Positions 45,002 to 54,432 of a stretch of 64,000 nt of DNA are shown here, one piece after another. The stretch spans positions 62,001 to 126,000 of the forward strand of contig NZ_FQXQ01000003.1 of NCBI RefSeq assembly GCF_900130035.1, written 5' to 3'. Each line of letters begins with the position of its first letter. The first letter of the stretch is position 1. The stretch is from Wenyingzhuangia marina (lineage in GTDB: Bacteria; Bacteroidota; Bacteroidia; Flavobacteriales; Flavobacteriaceae). The notes under the pieces were generated by a model. That model did not search any database and was not told the DNA's origin. It worked only from the letters and a program-made list of their open reading frames with translations. The position numbers were made by a program, and so were the translations under genes.

Positions 45002-45766
45002 TTAGAAGCCTTCAAAAACACCTAAACCAAATAAGGCAAAATCGTATTTAATAGGGTCTTTAGCATCTAGTTTTCTAAGGTTATTATCTAACTCTAACAA
45101 AGCTTTAGCATCATTTTGTTTGCGAGTAATCAATCCTAATTTTCTTCCCACGTTTCCTGTATGGACATCTAGAGGGCAAGATAAATAGGCTGGAGAAATG
45201 CTTTTCCAAATTCCTAAATCTACTCCTAATTTGTCTTGTCGTACCATCCACCGTAAAAACATATTGATGCGTTTGGCAGCAGAACCTTTTAAAGGATCTG
45301 AAACGTGTTTGGTAGTTCTGGTAGGATGTGGAATTTTAAAAAAAACTTTTTTAAACTCGTGTATGGCGGGTTGTAAAGAGTTGTTAGAAATATTTTTAGC
45401 AAAAACCTGTTCTAAACCTCCATAATTTGTATAGATGTTTTTTAAAGAGGTGATAAAAAACTGTAAATCGATGCCATTAAACGTTCGATGTTTAAAATTG
45501 GCTAATTTTTCTAAATCTTCTTGGGTATGATGCATCACAAAATCATGAGGAGTGTTTCCAAGTAAATCCATCATTTGTAAGCAGTTTTTAATAATCATAG
45601 GACGCTTTCCCCAAGAAATAGTAGCAGCCAAAAAACCAGCAATTTCTATGTCTTCTTTTTTCGTAAACAAATGTGGAATTTGTACAGGATCACTCTCAAT
45701 AAAATTTCTGTTGTTATATTGTATTACTTTATTATCTAAAAATTCTTTTAGTTCGGTTTGGGTCAT
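45002..45766 (-). CDS. TIGR02757-family protein
   Basis: 254 aa, soluble, no signal. Matches a widespread Bacteroidota family of unknown function: DPVQIPHLFTKKEDIEIAGFLAATISWGKR near the start, NRTFNGIDLQFF-like middle (FKHRTFNGIDLQFF) and the late SPAYLSCPLDVHTGNVGRKLGLI, which resembles the helix-hairpin and Asp region of HhH-GPD type DNA glycosylases; that link is only suggestive. Single gene on the minus strand. Confidence 0.85.
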   Translation of the reverse strand: MTQTELKEFLDNKVIQYNNRNFIESDPVQIPHLFTKKEDIEIAGFLAATISWGKRPMIIKNCLQMMDLLGNTPHDFVMHHTQEDLEKLANFKHRTFNGIDLQFFITSLKNIYTNYGGLEQVFAKNISNNSLQPAIHEFKKVFFKIPHPTRTTKHVSDPLKGSAAKRINMFLRWMVRQDKLGVDLGIWKSISPAYLSCPLDVHTGNVGRKLGLITRKQNDAKALLELDNNLRKLDAKDPIKYDFALFGLGVFEGF

Positions 45767-46102
45767 GCTTTAATATAAAAATAAGGATAAAAGTACAAAA
45801 TTGCTTTAAGTCCAACCTTTTAAATTCAATATTCATAAATTTTTCTGAACTATTTACTTTTTGTTTTTTGAATTTGTAAACCTTTAGAACAAATATAAAT
45901 AAGAATCTAAAGTTGTGTTAACAGCACAAATCACTTAAGAACAGTGGTTCATGAAAAACAAGGTTGGTTAGGATAAACTTTTCTTAACAAACTTTACATA
46001 GAACTAACAAAAACAGTAGCTTTTCTTAAAGCTTAGCTTACATACTTTATTAAGATCCACCGTTATGTTTGTCATATCAAAAAACAAAACAAATTATTTA
46101 AA
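45767..46102. promoter_or_regulatory. Intergenic before the PhoX-like gene
   Basis: 336 bp between divergent genes. No ORF or RNA gene seen. CTTTTCTTAA occurs twice, at 45978-45987 and 46020-46029, 42 bp apart (four helix turns), and a reverse TTAAGAA lies at 45935-45941; a regulator site is possible but the region is A/T rich. No exact TAnnTTTG found on the + strand. Confidence 0.35.
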
Positions 46103-47647
46103 ATGAAAAATTTAAAAACATTACTATTTACATTGGCTTGTGGATCTGCTGTATTATTTTCCGCTTGTGGAGAAGATGGTTTGAATGGTACTGATGGTAC
46201 AAACGGACAAGATGGTAAGGATGGAAAAGATTATACACCTCCCGTAGAAGAGTTGATTCCTTTAACAGCTTCTAAAACACCAACTTTATTAAAATTAACT
46301 TCAGATTTTTCATCTGTGGTAGTAACTCCTATCATGTCTTCAGAAGATCAATTAGAAAGTACTCCAGATTTTGTATATGGGTCTTTAGCTGATGGAGCAG
46401 GTTTGTTACCAGAAGAGGATGGTACTTTTACTTTAATTAATAATATAGAGGGAGATTATTCTATTGCTAGAATTAAATTAAATGCAAGTTTACAACCTAT
46501 GTATGGAGAATATATTGTAAATGCATTTTCAACAGCATTTACAGCTCAATGTTCAGGAACTTTAGTTACACAAGAAGAGCATGGTTTTGGACCGTTGTAT
46601 CTTTCAGGAGGAGAATGGGGAGGAGCTTCTAAAGGGGTTTTTGCTACAAATCCTTATAAATCAGCTGACGATGCAGATACCGCTATTATGTTACCTAAAT
46701 TAGGACAATGGTCAACAGAAAATGCAGTGCCAATTGGTAAAGATGCTTTTCCTAATAACACTGTCGTTTTTATTGGTGATGATGACTCAAACAATTCTGT
46801 TCCTTCAGGACAATTAGGAATGTACATTGGAGCTCGTGGAGATCTTAAAAATGGAAGCTTATATGGTTTAAAAGTAACAACTACAGGTATAGATTTTGAA
46901 ATGGATATGTCTGAAGGTACTGAATATGAAGCTGAATTTGTTAAGTTAGAAGAGACTCAAATTGACTTATTAGATACTGAAGCTAAAGCTAAAGGTGTAA
47001 TGGGATTTGCTAGATTAGAGGATATAGATTGGAGAAGAGGTTCTGCAGCTAACCAAAGAGAAATTTATTTTTGTGTTACTGGTAGAATCAAGCCAGACTT
47101 AATTGGTAAAGGAACTTCTTTTGGTCGTGTTTATAAAGTAGTTTTAAATGAAGATATGACAAATAGTAATGCAGATGGTTACTTAAAAGCAACAATCACT
47201 TGTGTATTAGATGGAGATAAAGTTGGAGGAAAAGCTGATGGTTTCCATTCTCCTGATAATATTGTTGTAACAGAAAACTATGCATACATTCAAGAAGATC
47301 CAAACGGTTATGCTTCTCAAAACGCAGCTATTACAGGTTTTGCTAAATTATACCAATACAATTTGGCTACAGGAACGGTGAAAACTGTTTTGGAATGTGA
47401 TCAAACAAATGCAGAGGCATTAGGGTATGGTTCTGCTTCATCTGCTTGGGAAATTACAGGAATGATTGATGTGACTGATGTGGTTAATAATGGAGAAAAT
47501 ACATTTATGTTAATTACACAAAACCATGGTTGGGAAGCTCCTGCCGGAACTTATTTCACAGATCCTAAAGCAAACTCAGTATTAGAAGGTGCAAGTGCAA
47601 CAAACGAAGGTTCTGTATTATATAAAATTACAGGATTAGATAGATAA
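46103..47647 (+). CDS. PhoX-like (DUF839) lipoprotein with collagen-like spacer
   Basis: 514 aa, exported lipoprotein (Cys22, LFSAC). After the anchor comes a short Gly-X-X stretch (GLNGTDGTNGQDGKDGKD, 26-43), then a beta-propeller-like body. PhoX landmarks: GFARLEDIDWRRG (for the F.RPEDIEW motif), REIYFCVTGR, FGRVYKV and FHSPDNIVVTENYAYIQEDPN (for PDN...G.L.I..D). PhoX enzymes are Ca/Fe alkaline phosphatases; here the phosphatase call is by resemblance only and the metal ligands were not traced. Nine nt before the peroxidase gene, so one operon. Confidence 0.65.
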   Translation: MKNLKTLLFTLACGSAVLFSACGEDGLNGTDGTNGQDGKDGKDYTPPVEELIPLTASKTPTLLKLTSDFSSVVVTPIMSSEDQLESTPDFVYGSLADGAGLLPEEDGTFTLINNIEGDYSIARIKLNASLQPMYGEYIVNAFSTAFTAQCSGTLVTQEEHGFGPLYLSGGEWGGASKGVFATNPYKSADDADTAIMLPKLGQWSTENAVPIGKDAFPNNTVVFIGDDDSNNSVPSGQLGMYIGARGDLKNGSLYGLKVTTTGIDFEMDMSEGTEYEAEFVKLEETQIDLLDTEAKAKGVMGFARLEDIDWRRGSAANQREIYFCVTGRIKPDLIGKGTSFGRVYKVVLNEDMTNSNADGYLKATITCVLDGDKVGGKADGFHSPDNIVVTENYAYIQEDPNGYASQNAAITGFAKLYQYNLATGTVKTVLECDQTNAEALGYGSASSAWEITGMIDVTDVVNNGENTFMLITQNHGWEAPAGTYFTDPKANSVLEGASATNEGSVLYKITGLDR

Positions 47648-47656
47648 GAAATTTTT

Positions 47657-49459
47657 ATGAATAACATATTATTTATAAAAGCAAAGGCATATACATTAGG
47701 TATATGTCTTTTGCTTTTAACAGTGTTGGCCTGTAAAAAGGAGATGAAAACAAAAACTCTAAAAATTTCTAAGGATAAAGAAGTTGATGTTTTTTATCAA
47801 CAAGAATTAAAATTGTGTATTGAAGCTTTAGATTCAATAATTAAGTTAAGCAATCAAAACAATAAAATTGAAGTTTATAAAAGAGCACGAAAACATTTTA
47901 AAACCATCGAGCCTATTTTAGCTTTTGTAGATAGAAATAACTACAAATCTTTAAACGCTCCTAATATCTTGCAAGTTCAAGAAGAAGATGCAACGGATAT
48001 AAAAATTGGAAGTCCATTTGGGTTCCAAGTAATTGAAGAAATGCTTCATGAAGATGAGGTTGATCACGTTGAATTAAATAATATAGTATCAAAAACAAGT
48101 AGCAGACTTAAATTAATTAAAGAGAATAGTTCCATTCATTTTAAAGATTATCATGTTATTTGGGTGATAAGAAATCAAATTATTAGAATTGCTACAACCG
48201 GAATTACAGGTTTTGATTCTCCTGTTTTGTCTCAATCTCTATTAGAATCTAAATACACCTATAAGACGTTGATAAAACTTATTGAAGTATGTCAAGATTA
48301 TTTTACTTCTAATGGATTAAAGAAAGAAATTGTTGTTTCGTTTCAAGATGCCATCAAAACTTTAGATGGAGATTTTAATGATTTTGACAGATATACATTT
48401 ATTAAAAATTATACAGATCATCAATTAAAATTATTAGTTAAGATCCAAAAAGATTGGGCGGTTAATTTTCCTTTCGAAATGGCTGTCTCAAATAACATCA
48501 CCTCACTTTTTGGTAAGGAGGCTCTTAATGTTTATTTTTTTACAGATTTTAAAAGTGATACTACAAAAATTAAAGAAAAGGAACATTTTGGAAAGTTATT
48601 GTTCAATGATAAAATGTTATCAAAAGATAACAATTTAGCTTGTGCATCTTGCCATATCAAAGAGTTAGCCTTTACTGATGGTAGAAAAACATTTAGTAAT
48701 AAACAAACAAGAAATAGTCCAACACTTACTTATGCAGCTTACCAGCAATCATTTTTTATGGATGCACGCACGGGTAGTTTAGAAGGTCAAATTGTAGGGG
48801 TAGCAAACAATCATGATGAATTTAATTTACCTATGGATTCTATTGTAAATAGAGTGCTTAAAGCTCCTGTATACAAAAGACTGTTAGACTCTTTATATGG
48901 TTTAAAAAGAGTTGATTTTAATATAAGACATGCCATTGCTTCTTATATAAGAACCTTAAATAGTTTTGATTCAAAATTTGATAGAAATATCAATGGAGTA
49001 GAAAATACCTTAACTAATTCAGAAAAAAAAGGGTTCAATTTATTTATGGGAAAAGCAGTTTGTGCTACTTGTCATTTTCCTCCATTATTTAACGGAACGG
49101 TTCCTCCGGATTTTAAGGATACTGAATTAGAATTGATTGGTGTTCCAGAAGAGAATGATACAATCAATGCTATGGTTAGTTCTGATTTTGGTAGATATAA
49201 TATTTTTAAAACTAAGGAAAGAAAACATTTTTTTAAGACTCCAACCGTCAGAAATATTGAAAAAACAAGTCCATATATGCATAATGGTGTATACAATACT
49301 TTAGATGAAGTAGTAGATTTTTATAATCGAGGAGGGGGACAAGGAATTGGAATTCACGAAGAATATCAAACCTTACCTTTTGATGAGTTAAATTTATCGG
49401 ATCAAGAAATAAAAGATATTATTGCTTTTATGAAAACATTGACGGATGTACCGGAATAA
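47657..49459 (+). CDS. Di-haem cytochrome c peroxidase lipoprotein with long N-domain
   Basis: 600 aa. Lipobox Cys26 (VLAC). Residues 30-290 are a helical domain without haem motifs. Residues 305-600 are a MauG/CcpA-type peroxidase: haem sites CASCH (329-333) and CATCH (469-473), LAFTDGR, FFMDARTGSLEGQ, the TPTVRNIEKTSPYMHNGVYNTL distal-ligand segment (Met541) and the C-terminal helix. Reduces H2O2 with electrons from cytochromes, or oxidises another substrate, in the periplasm or on the surface. Co-transcribed with the PhoX-like gene. Confidence 0.88.
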   Translation: MNNILFIKAKAYTLGICLLLLTVLACKKEMKTKTLKISKDKEVDVFYQQELKLCIEALDSIIKLSNQNNKIEVYKRARKHFKTIEPILAFVDRNNYKSLNAPNILQVQEEDATDIKIGSPFGFQVIEEMLHEDEVDHVELNNIVSKTSSRLKLIKENSSIHFKDYHVIWVIRNQIIRIATTGITGFDSPVLSQSLLESKYTYKTLIKLIEVCQDYFTSNGLKKEIVVSFQDAIKTLDGDFNDFDRYTFIKNYTDHQLKLLVKIQKDWAVNFPFEMAVSNNITSLFGKEALNVYFFTDFKSDTTKIKEKEHFGKLLFNDKMLSKDNNLACASCHIKELAFTDGRKTFSNKQTRNSPTLTYAAYQQSFFMDARTGSLEGQIVGVANNHDEFNLPMDSIVNRVLKAPVYKRLLDSLYGLKRVDFNIRHAIASYIRTLNSFDSKFDRNINGVENTLTNSEKKGFNLFMGKAVCATCHFPPLFNGTVPPDFKDTELELIGVPEENDTINAMVSSDFGRYNIFKTKERKHFFKTPTVRNIEKTSPYMHNGVYNTLDEVVDFYNRGGGQGIGIHEEYQTLPFDELNLSDQEIKDIIAFMKTLTDVPE

Positions 49460-49474
49460 AATATATTAAGAATT

Positions 49475-49507
49475 AAAAAAGCCTTCTCTATTTAGAGGAG
49501 GTTTTTT
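49475..49507. terminator. Convergent terminator after the peroxidase gene
   Basis: Arms 49475-49489 and 49494-49507 (A6 GCCTTCTCT against AGAGGAGG T6) with one bulged G and one G-U pair, 4-nt loop. Overlaps the stop of the convergent small membrane gene. Confidence 0.75.
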
Positions 49508-49787
49508 TGTATAAATATGCTGCTAATAAAAATAATAGTATGCCTCCCAAGGTAGAAACCATCAAGTTGATAATAAATGGAAACATGTTTATCTGATGAT
49601 TCATCATAACGTCAGTTGGAGTAAAACCCAACCTACTAAAAGATTTGATGAATAAAATACTTCCAAAAACACCAATAATGGTATTTCCTGTAAAACCAAA
49701 TTGCTTTTTGTTTAAAAAATAAGCGTATAGGTTTACACTTATAATTCCTACAAGAATACTTAACAAAGAAATAGATGTTTCTGTCAT
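49488..49787 (-). CDS. Small three-helix membrane protein
   Basis: 99 aa with three hydrophobic segments (about 8-23, 32-48, 70-92). The glycine-containing second helix (FTGNTIIGVFGSILFIKSF) resembles GlsB/YeaQ/YmgE (transglycosylase-associated) stress proteins, but the sequence is diverged, so the family is uncertain. Single gene. Confidence 0.6.
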   Translation of the reverse strand: MTETSISLLSILVGIISVNLYAYFLNKKQFGFTGNTIIGVFGSILFIKSFSRLGFTPTDVMMNHQINMFPFIINLMVSTLGGILLFLLAAYLYKKTSSK

Positions 49788-49812
49788 TTTTAGTTTTGAT
49801 AGGTAGAAAACA

Positions 49813-49884
49813 TCTCGACTATGTTCATTGACGATTACTTATTTTTTTGAAAATATCATCGATGATCATCGAACGTAGTCGAGA
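49813..49884. repeat. Candidate REP-like palindromic element
   Basis: TCTCGACTATGTTC at 49813-49826 and its near-perfect inverse GAACGTAGTCGAGA at 49871-49884 (13 of 14). The interior holds smaller palindromes, ATCATCGATGAT at 49856-49867 and GATGATCATC at 49861-49870. From memory, TCTCGACT(A/G)CG-type inverted repeats are scattered between genes in many flavobacterial genomes. Lies between cydB and a small membrane gene. Confidence 0.5.
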
Positions 49885-49901
49885 ATTAAATTTTTAAATT
49901 A

Positions 49902-50975
49902 TTAGTGTCCGTAATCCATATTATCTATTTTACCTCCTAATAATTTTTTTTGGATGATGAAGTAAATAATTAACAAAATAATTCCAATAATCATCCAAGG
50001 TATGGCAACTGACATTCCGTATTCGCTTGTAGCAGTATTGTATATGGTTAAGTCAGGGTTTAGATTATTAGTAGAAGGCAATAAAGTAGGAAACATAGTT
50101 GCCAAGGTAGAAGTTACTCCACCACTAATCATTAGACAAGAACAGGTAAATGCATACACTTCTTTTTTAAATTTTTTAACAAAGAACAAACCTATTAAGC
50201 CTGTAAAGTAAATCGTAGGGAAAATTAAAAAGATGGGGTATTCCAAATAATTAGCCAAAGGATGGGGTTCTACAATATGCCAAATACTTACAGAAAAAAT
50301 AGTTAACACAGCTAGGGTAATATTTAAATTAAACACAACATTTTTTAGTTGTGTGTTAATACTAGCATTGGTTTTTAAAACAATCCAGTTGGCACCGTGA
50401 ATAGTTAAGGTTACCACAGCAATAATTCCTATAACTATAGTAAACCAATCAATCACACCAGGATGGGTAGTAGAAGGGCTAAAACTAGCATCCCACAAAG
50501 GCAAAAAGAAATAGTGAGGTTCATAGGCGGATAGATTATTTTCTACACCTCCTAAATTTACCCCTCTGGCAATATTTCCTAATGCAATTCCAAAAAACAA
50601 AGCCAATAACAAACTAGATACACCAAAAGATTTATCCCAAATGGTTTTCCATATAGGATGATTTATATGTCCTCTTAATTCTAAGCCTATAGCTCTAAAA
50701 ATAATTAACCATAATATAATAATTAGTGGAAGATAAAATCCACTAAATGCCGAAGCGTAAAGAGTAGGAAAGGCCATAAACAATAAACCACCTGCTGCAA
50801 CCAACCAAACTTCATTAGAGTCCCAAAAGAGACCAGCCGCTTTAGCAATTACTTCTTTGTCCTTTTCTTTTTTAGCAAAAAATAAATGAATAATTCCTGT
50901 TCCAAAATCGTACCCATCTAAAATAAAAAAGATGGTTAAAATCAATGCGATAATAACAAACCAAAAGATTTCCAT
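49902..50975 (-). CDS. cydB: Cytochrome bd oxidase subunit II
   Basis: Inner membrane subunit of the bd quinol oxidase, 357 aa, about eight helices. Starts MEIFWFVIIALILTIFFILDGYDFGTGI (a CydB hallmark, the DGYDFG motif), with AAGLFWDSNEVWLVAAGGLLFMAFP following. Stabilises the haem site in CydA; together they reduce O2 to water at high affinity. 3 nt downstream of cydA. Confidence 0.95.
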   Translation of the reverse strand: MEIFWFVIIALILTIFFILDGYDFGTGIIHLFFAKKEKDKEVIAKAAGLFWDSNEVWLVAAGGLLFMAFPTLYASAFSGFYLPLIIILWLIIFRAIGLELRGHINHPIWKTIWDKSFGVSSLLLALFFGIALGNIARGVNLGGVENNLSAYEPHYFFLPLWDASFSPSTTHPGVIDWFTIVIGIIAVVTLTIHGANWIVLKTNASINTQLKNVVFNLNITLAVLTIFSVSIWHIVEPHPLANYLEYPIFLIFPTIYFTGLIGLFFVKKFKKEVYAFTCSCLMISGGVTSTLATMFPTLLPSTNNLNPDLTIYNTATSEYGMSVAIPWMIIGIILLIIYFIIQKKLLGGKIDNMDYGH

Positions 50976-50978
50976 AGT

Positions 50979-52310
50979 TTAATGTTTTTGATGTTGAGGT
51001 CCGTGATAAATTGTTTTTCCTACTAAGACTAAAAATAACAAGCCTAAGAGCATGTATAGAGCTACAAATCCTAATAAGGTAAATAAAGTGTTTCCTGAAG
51101 ATACAGTTAGCGAAACTCCATCAACTGTTTTTAATAATCCATAAACCAAATAAGGTTGTCTACCTAATTCTGCCACATACCAACCTGTAATATTAGCAAT
51201 AAATGGAAATGGAACCAAGAATAGAATGGTCCACAATAAAGGTTTAAAGTTGTACAGTTTTTTACGATATAGAAATAAGATTGAAATCCCCATAATTCCA
51301 ATAAAAATAGTTCCCAAACCAACCATAATATGATAAGAGTAGTATAAAGCAGGAATGTTGTCTGGTAATTCACTTTCATCAAAATGATCCATTCCAATAA
51401 TTTGTTTGTCCCATTCTTGATAGGTTAAAAAGCTAAGAATATTTGGAACGGCTATTTTGTTGTCTAATTTCTTTTCTACCATGTTTGGCTGACCAATCAA
51501 AACAATTTCTGCTCCAGCATCTTCTGTTTCAAAAATTCCTTCCATAGCAGCAAAGGCAGCAGGTTGATATTTTGCTACATTTTTAGCATTTAAATCTCCT
51601 GTTGGAAAGGCAACCAATAAACTTGAAATCAATCCGATGATAACTCCTGTTTTTAAGAATAATTTTCCGTGTGCTTCGTGTTTTTTTATCAATAAATAAA
51701 AAGCCCCAATACTTGCTACTACAAAAGAAGAAGTAACCAAAGAAGCCATTTGATTGTGCAAAAAAGCAGGTAATAACCAAGGGTTGCTAAAAAGTTTTGA
51801 AAAATGAGTCAATACAAATTTTCCGTTTTCTAAAATTTCATATCCTACAGGATGTTGCATCCAAGCGTTGGTGGCTAAAATTAAATAACCACTTGCCCAA
51901 GAGCCTAAAAAAACAAAAAATCCGGTTAAAAAATGGAGTTTTTGTCCCATCAATTTTTCACCAAAAATAAACAAGGCTAAAAAAGAAGATTCTAAGAAAA
52001 AAGAAAAAGTTCCTTCCATGGCCAAAGTTTGTCCAATAATTCCCCCTGTTAATTCAGAAAATTTAGCCCAGTTGGTTCCAAACTGAAACTCCATAGGAAT
52101 TCCGGTAATGACTCCCATGGTAAAGTTGATGGCAAAAATCTTCATAAAAAACTTAGCTGCATCGTTATAAATTTCTTTGTTAGATTTTAAATAATATCCT
52201 TTAAAAAGAATAATAATTAAAGAGAGTCCCATGGTGAGTTGTGGGAAAATGTAGTGGAATGTGATCGTAAAAGCAAACTGCAGTCGATCGTAAAAAATCA
52301 TGTCTTCCAT
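50979..52310 (-). CDS. cydA: Cytochrome bd oxidase subunit I
   Basis: Haem-bearing subunit, 443 aa, of the short Q-loop type. Haem ligands are His19 (TITFHYIFP), His185 (AFLHNQMAS) and Met329 (YHIMVGLG). Quinol-site KYQPAAFAAMEG (247-258) and GRQPYLVYGLLKT (383-395) are present. Oxidises quinol and reduces O2, giving respiration at low oxygen and some peroxide tolerance. First gene of the cydAB operon. A hairpin (arms 52354-52360 and 52372-52378) lies in the leader. Confidence 0.96.
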   Translation of the reverse strand: MEDMIFYDRLQFAFTITFHYIFPQLTMGLSLIIILFKGYYLKSNKEIYNDAAKFFMKIFAINFTMGVITGIPMEFQFGTNWAKFSELTGGIIGQTLAMEGTFSFFLESSFLALFIFGEKLMGQKLHFLTGFFVFLGSWASGYLILATNAWMQHPVGYEILENGKFVLTHFSKLFSNPWLLPAFLHNQMASLVTSSFVVASIGAFYLLIKKHEAHGKLFLKTGVIIGLISSLLVAFPTGDLNAKNVAKYQPAAFAAMEGIFETEDAGAEIVLIGQPNMVEKKLDNKIAVPNILSFLTYQEWDKQIIGMDHFDESELPDNIPALYYSYHIMVGLGTIFIGIMGISILFLYRKKLYNFKPLLWTILFLVPFPFIANITGWYVAELGRQPYLVYGLLKTVDGVSLTVSSGNTLFTLLGFVALYMLLGLLFLVLVGKTIYHGPQHQKH

Positions 52311-52500
52311 GCTTTGTCTTGTTGTGACTAAAAAGTCGGTGTAATTGTATAATAAAAGCCAGTGTTTTTAAGGCTTTTTAAATTTAGAATGAACACTTAA
52401 ATTTAAGGTATTTTGATGATTTAGCTGTTTATTTATAGAAGAAAAGTAAGTGTGTTTTCGCATGAATTTGTACATTTATAAAAATCAAAAACAACAGTGT

Positions 52501-53178
52501 ATGTCTATCCAAATTCAACCGTCTATTTTTAACTTTTTAAATGCTTTAAAAGAAAATAATACTCGTGAGTGGTTTGCAGAAAACAAAGCTTGGTTTACGG
52601 AAGAAGAAATTCAATTAAAGTTCTTTTTTACCAAGGTGATGGAAGGTTTGAGAGAAGAAGATGATATTGAAGGAATGAAAGCTTACAGAATTTATAGAGA
52701 TGTAAGATTTTCTAAAGACAAGTCGCCCTATAAAATTTATAGAAGTTGTAGTTATAAAAGAGCTACAGAAGCTTTAAGAGGTGGTTATCATGTAGAAATT
52801 ACCCCAGGAGGTTCTTTTCTTGCATGTGGTTTTTGGCAGCCTAATAAAGAAGATTTGTTAAGAATTAGAAAAGAATTTGAAATGGACAGTGATGAAATTA
52901 ATGAAATCATTAATTCTGTGTCAATTCAGAAAATTTTTGGAGGTTTTCATGATGGAGAGACCTTAAAAACTGCTCCCAAAGGTTTTGATAAAGAACACAA
53001 AGATATTGAGTTAATACGCAAAAAAGATTTTATCCTATTAAGAAAATTTACGGATGAAGAAGTTCTTGATCCTAATTTTTATAAAGAAGTGATAAAATCT
53101 TTTAAAGCAGCAAGACCTTATTTAGATTATATGAGTGATGTGTTAACTACAAATCTAAACGGAGAGTCTCTTATTTAG
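52501..53178 (+). CDS. DUF2461-family protein
   Basis: 225 aa from Met at 52501; the ORF runs back to 52450 but the family starts at SIQIQPSIFNFLNALKENN. Soluble. Signature elements are NTREWFAENKAWF, YRIYRDVRFSKDKSPYKIY and GGYHVEITPGGSFLACGFWQP, matching the DUF2461/TIGR02453 family of unknown function. Stop overlaps the stop of the convergent gene by 8 nt. Confidence 0.88.
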   Translation: MSIQIQPSIFNFLNALKENNTREWFAENKAWFTEEEIQLKFFFTKVMEGLREEDDIEGMKAYRIYRDVRFSKDKSPYKIYRSCSYKRATEALRGGYHVEITPGGSFLACGFWQPNKEDLLRIRKEFEMDSDEINEIINSVSIQKIFGGFHDGETLKTAPKGFDKEHKDIELIRKKDFILLRKFTDEEVLDPNFYKEVIKSFKAARPYLDYMSDVLTTNLNGESLI

Positions 53179-53977
53179 TTTTTTCTGATTTTGAAGTATG
53201 GCCGTTTTTAACCGCTTTATGGTTGTCATAACATTCTAACACAGCCTCAATTAATTGTAAATCGGTAGCCTTGTTAATAAAATATGGAGAGTAATCACAA
53301 TCAGATAAAACTTCGGTTAGTTTGTTAATATCCATTTGTAAATAATCTAAAATAATTTCTCTGTCAAAACGATCTGCTAAAATTTTACGAGTAGCATCTT
53401 TGTTTTTTAATTCTTTTAAATCTCTTAGTTTTTTAGGCTTAGATCCAAAAAGGTTATAAACAAAATCAGCAGGGTTGCTAATGGTAATTCCTCCAGCCCC
53501 TAAACTAGTTCCCACTCTACTATTTTGTGTTTCATAGGTTTGTTTTAAACCGTTGATATGAATCCTATTATATCTGTCTTTAGGTACATTTTTAACATCA
53601 ATTTCTAGAACACCAATAATTTTATAAGCATGCACATTTACTTCTGGTAATTCTTCTACTCTAGGAAACAAATCAACATTTAATTCTGTTCCTTTAGATA
53701 AATCTCTTGTTACCTTTAATTTAATAGATTCAAACCCTAAACTAGAAATTAAAAGAGTATCACTTTCGGTTACATCAATTTCAAAAAGACCTTCTTTATT
53801 AGATACAACACCGTTAATATTACTAAGGTTTAATAAAGTAGCTCCTTGTATAGAGGTACTGTCTACAGCACTAGCAATTTTCCCTTTAATGGTAAATTTT
53901 AATAAATCTTGTGCAGAACCATATGTGTAGGTTAAAAGACAAATTGCAAAGAATATATATGTAATTTTTTTTCTCAT
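53171..53977 (-). CDS. Carboxypeptidase-regulatory-like domain protein
   Basis: 268 aa, signal peptide 1-22 (IFFAICLLTYTYGSAQ). Residues 27-100 form a single CarboxypepD_reg-like beta sandwich (FTIKGKIASAVDSTSIQGATLLN, GVVSNKEGLFEIDV, SSLGFESIKL). The rest (VPKDRYNRIHINGLKQTYETQ and following) is typical of a Bacteroidota envelope family without known function. Same domain as the SusC N-terminus but without a barrel. 8-nt convergent overlap with the DUF2461 gene. Confidence 0.8.
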   Translation of the reverse strand: MRKKITYIFFAICLLTYTYGSAQDLLKFTIKGKIASAVDSTSIQGATLLNLSNINGVVSNKEGLFEIDVTESDTLLISSLGFESIKLKVTRDLSKGTELNVDLFPRVEELPEVNVHAYKIIGVLEIDVKNVPKDRYNRIHINGLKQTYETQNSRVGTSLGAGGITISNPADFVYNLFGSKPKKLRDLKELKNKDATRKILADRFDREIILDYLQMDINKLTEVLSDCDYSPYFINKATDLQLIEAVLECYDNHKAVKNGHTSKSEKTK

Positions 53978-54003
53978 AATGTAATGTAGTATTTTGTAAA
54001 GTG

Positions 54004-54417
54004 TTATTTACTTTTCCTGTAAGTGTGTTTTTTATATTCAATATCTCCTTTTTGACATTTGTCAATGGCGGGTGTAATATTAATAAATTCAGAATCTAAT
54101 ACTTCTTTTGGTCCTTTATCTAAATACCAAAAAGTTAATCTAATTCTTTTCCCTTTTCTACATCTAAAAGTATACATTCCAGGATCAGTAACCCAACCAT
54201 TATATCTTAAATCAGAGGTATTGATATTTTCTCTTATAGGGATTCTAAAATCATTAAAAATAGAGTAGACTTCTATTTCTTTTTGTATGTCAATTTTTTC
54301 ATACGTTTTCTCAGTCTCTTTTACTTCATCTTCAAGAGGGACTTCCCTTTGTGAATAAACATCAATACTGATAAAGCAGAGTATAAAAAATAGTAGAAAA
54401 AAATGTTCTTTTATCAT
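54004..54417 (-). CDS. Hypothetical secreted protein
   Basis: 137 aa, signal peptide about 1-21 (FFLLFFILCFISIDVYS). After it an acidic stretch (EVPLEDEVKETEKTYEKIDIQKEIE) and a compact C-terminal part with GWVTDPGMYTFRCRKGKRIRLTFWYLD, two Cys residues. No family recognised. 26 nt after... it precedes the carboxypeptidase-regulatory gene by 26 nt, so both may share one transcript. Confidence 0.6.
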   Translation of the reverse strand: MIKEHFFLLFFILCFISIDVYSQREVPLEDEVKETEKTYEKIDIQKEIEVYSIFNDFRIPIRENINTSDLRYNGWVTDPGMYTFRCRKGKRIRLTFWYLDKGPKEVLDSEFINITPAIDKCQKGDIEYKKHTYRKSK

Positions 54418-54432
54418 TTCAAAATAAAGATA

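Noticed and set aside
52354-52378. Hairpin in the cydA leader as an attenuator
   Set aside because: Only seven paired bases, no competing stem and no T run; not enough for a regulatory claim.
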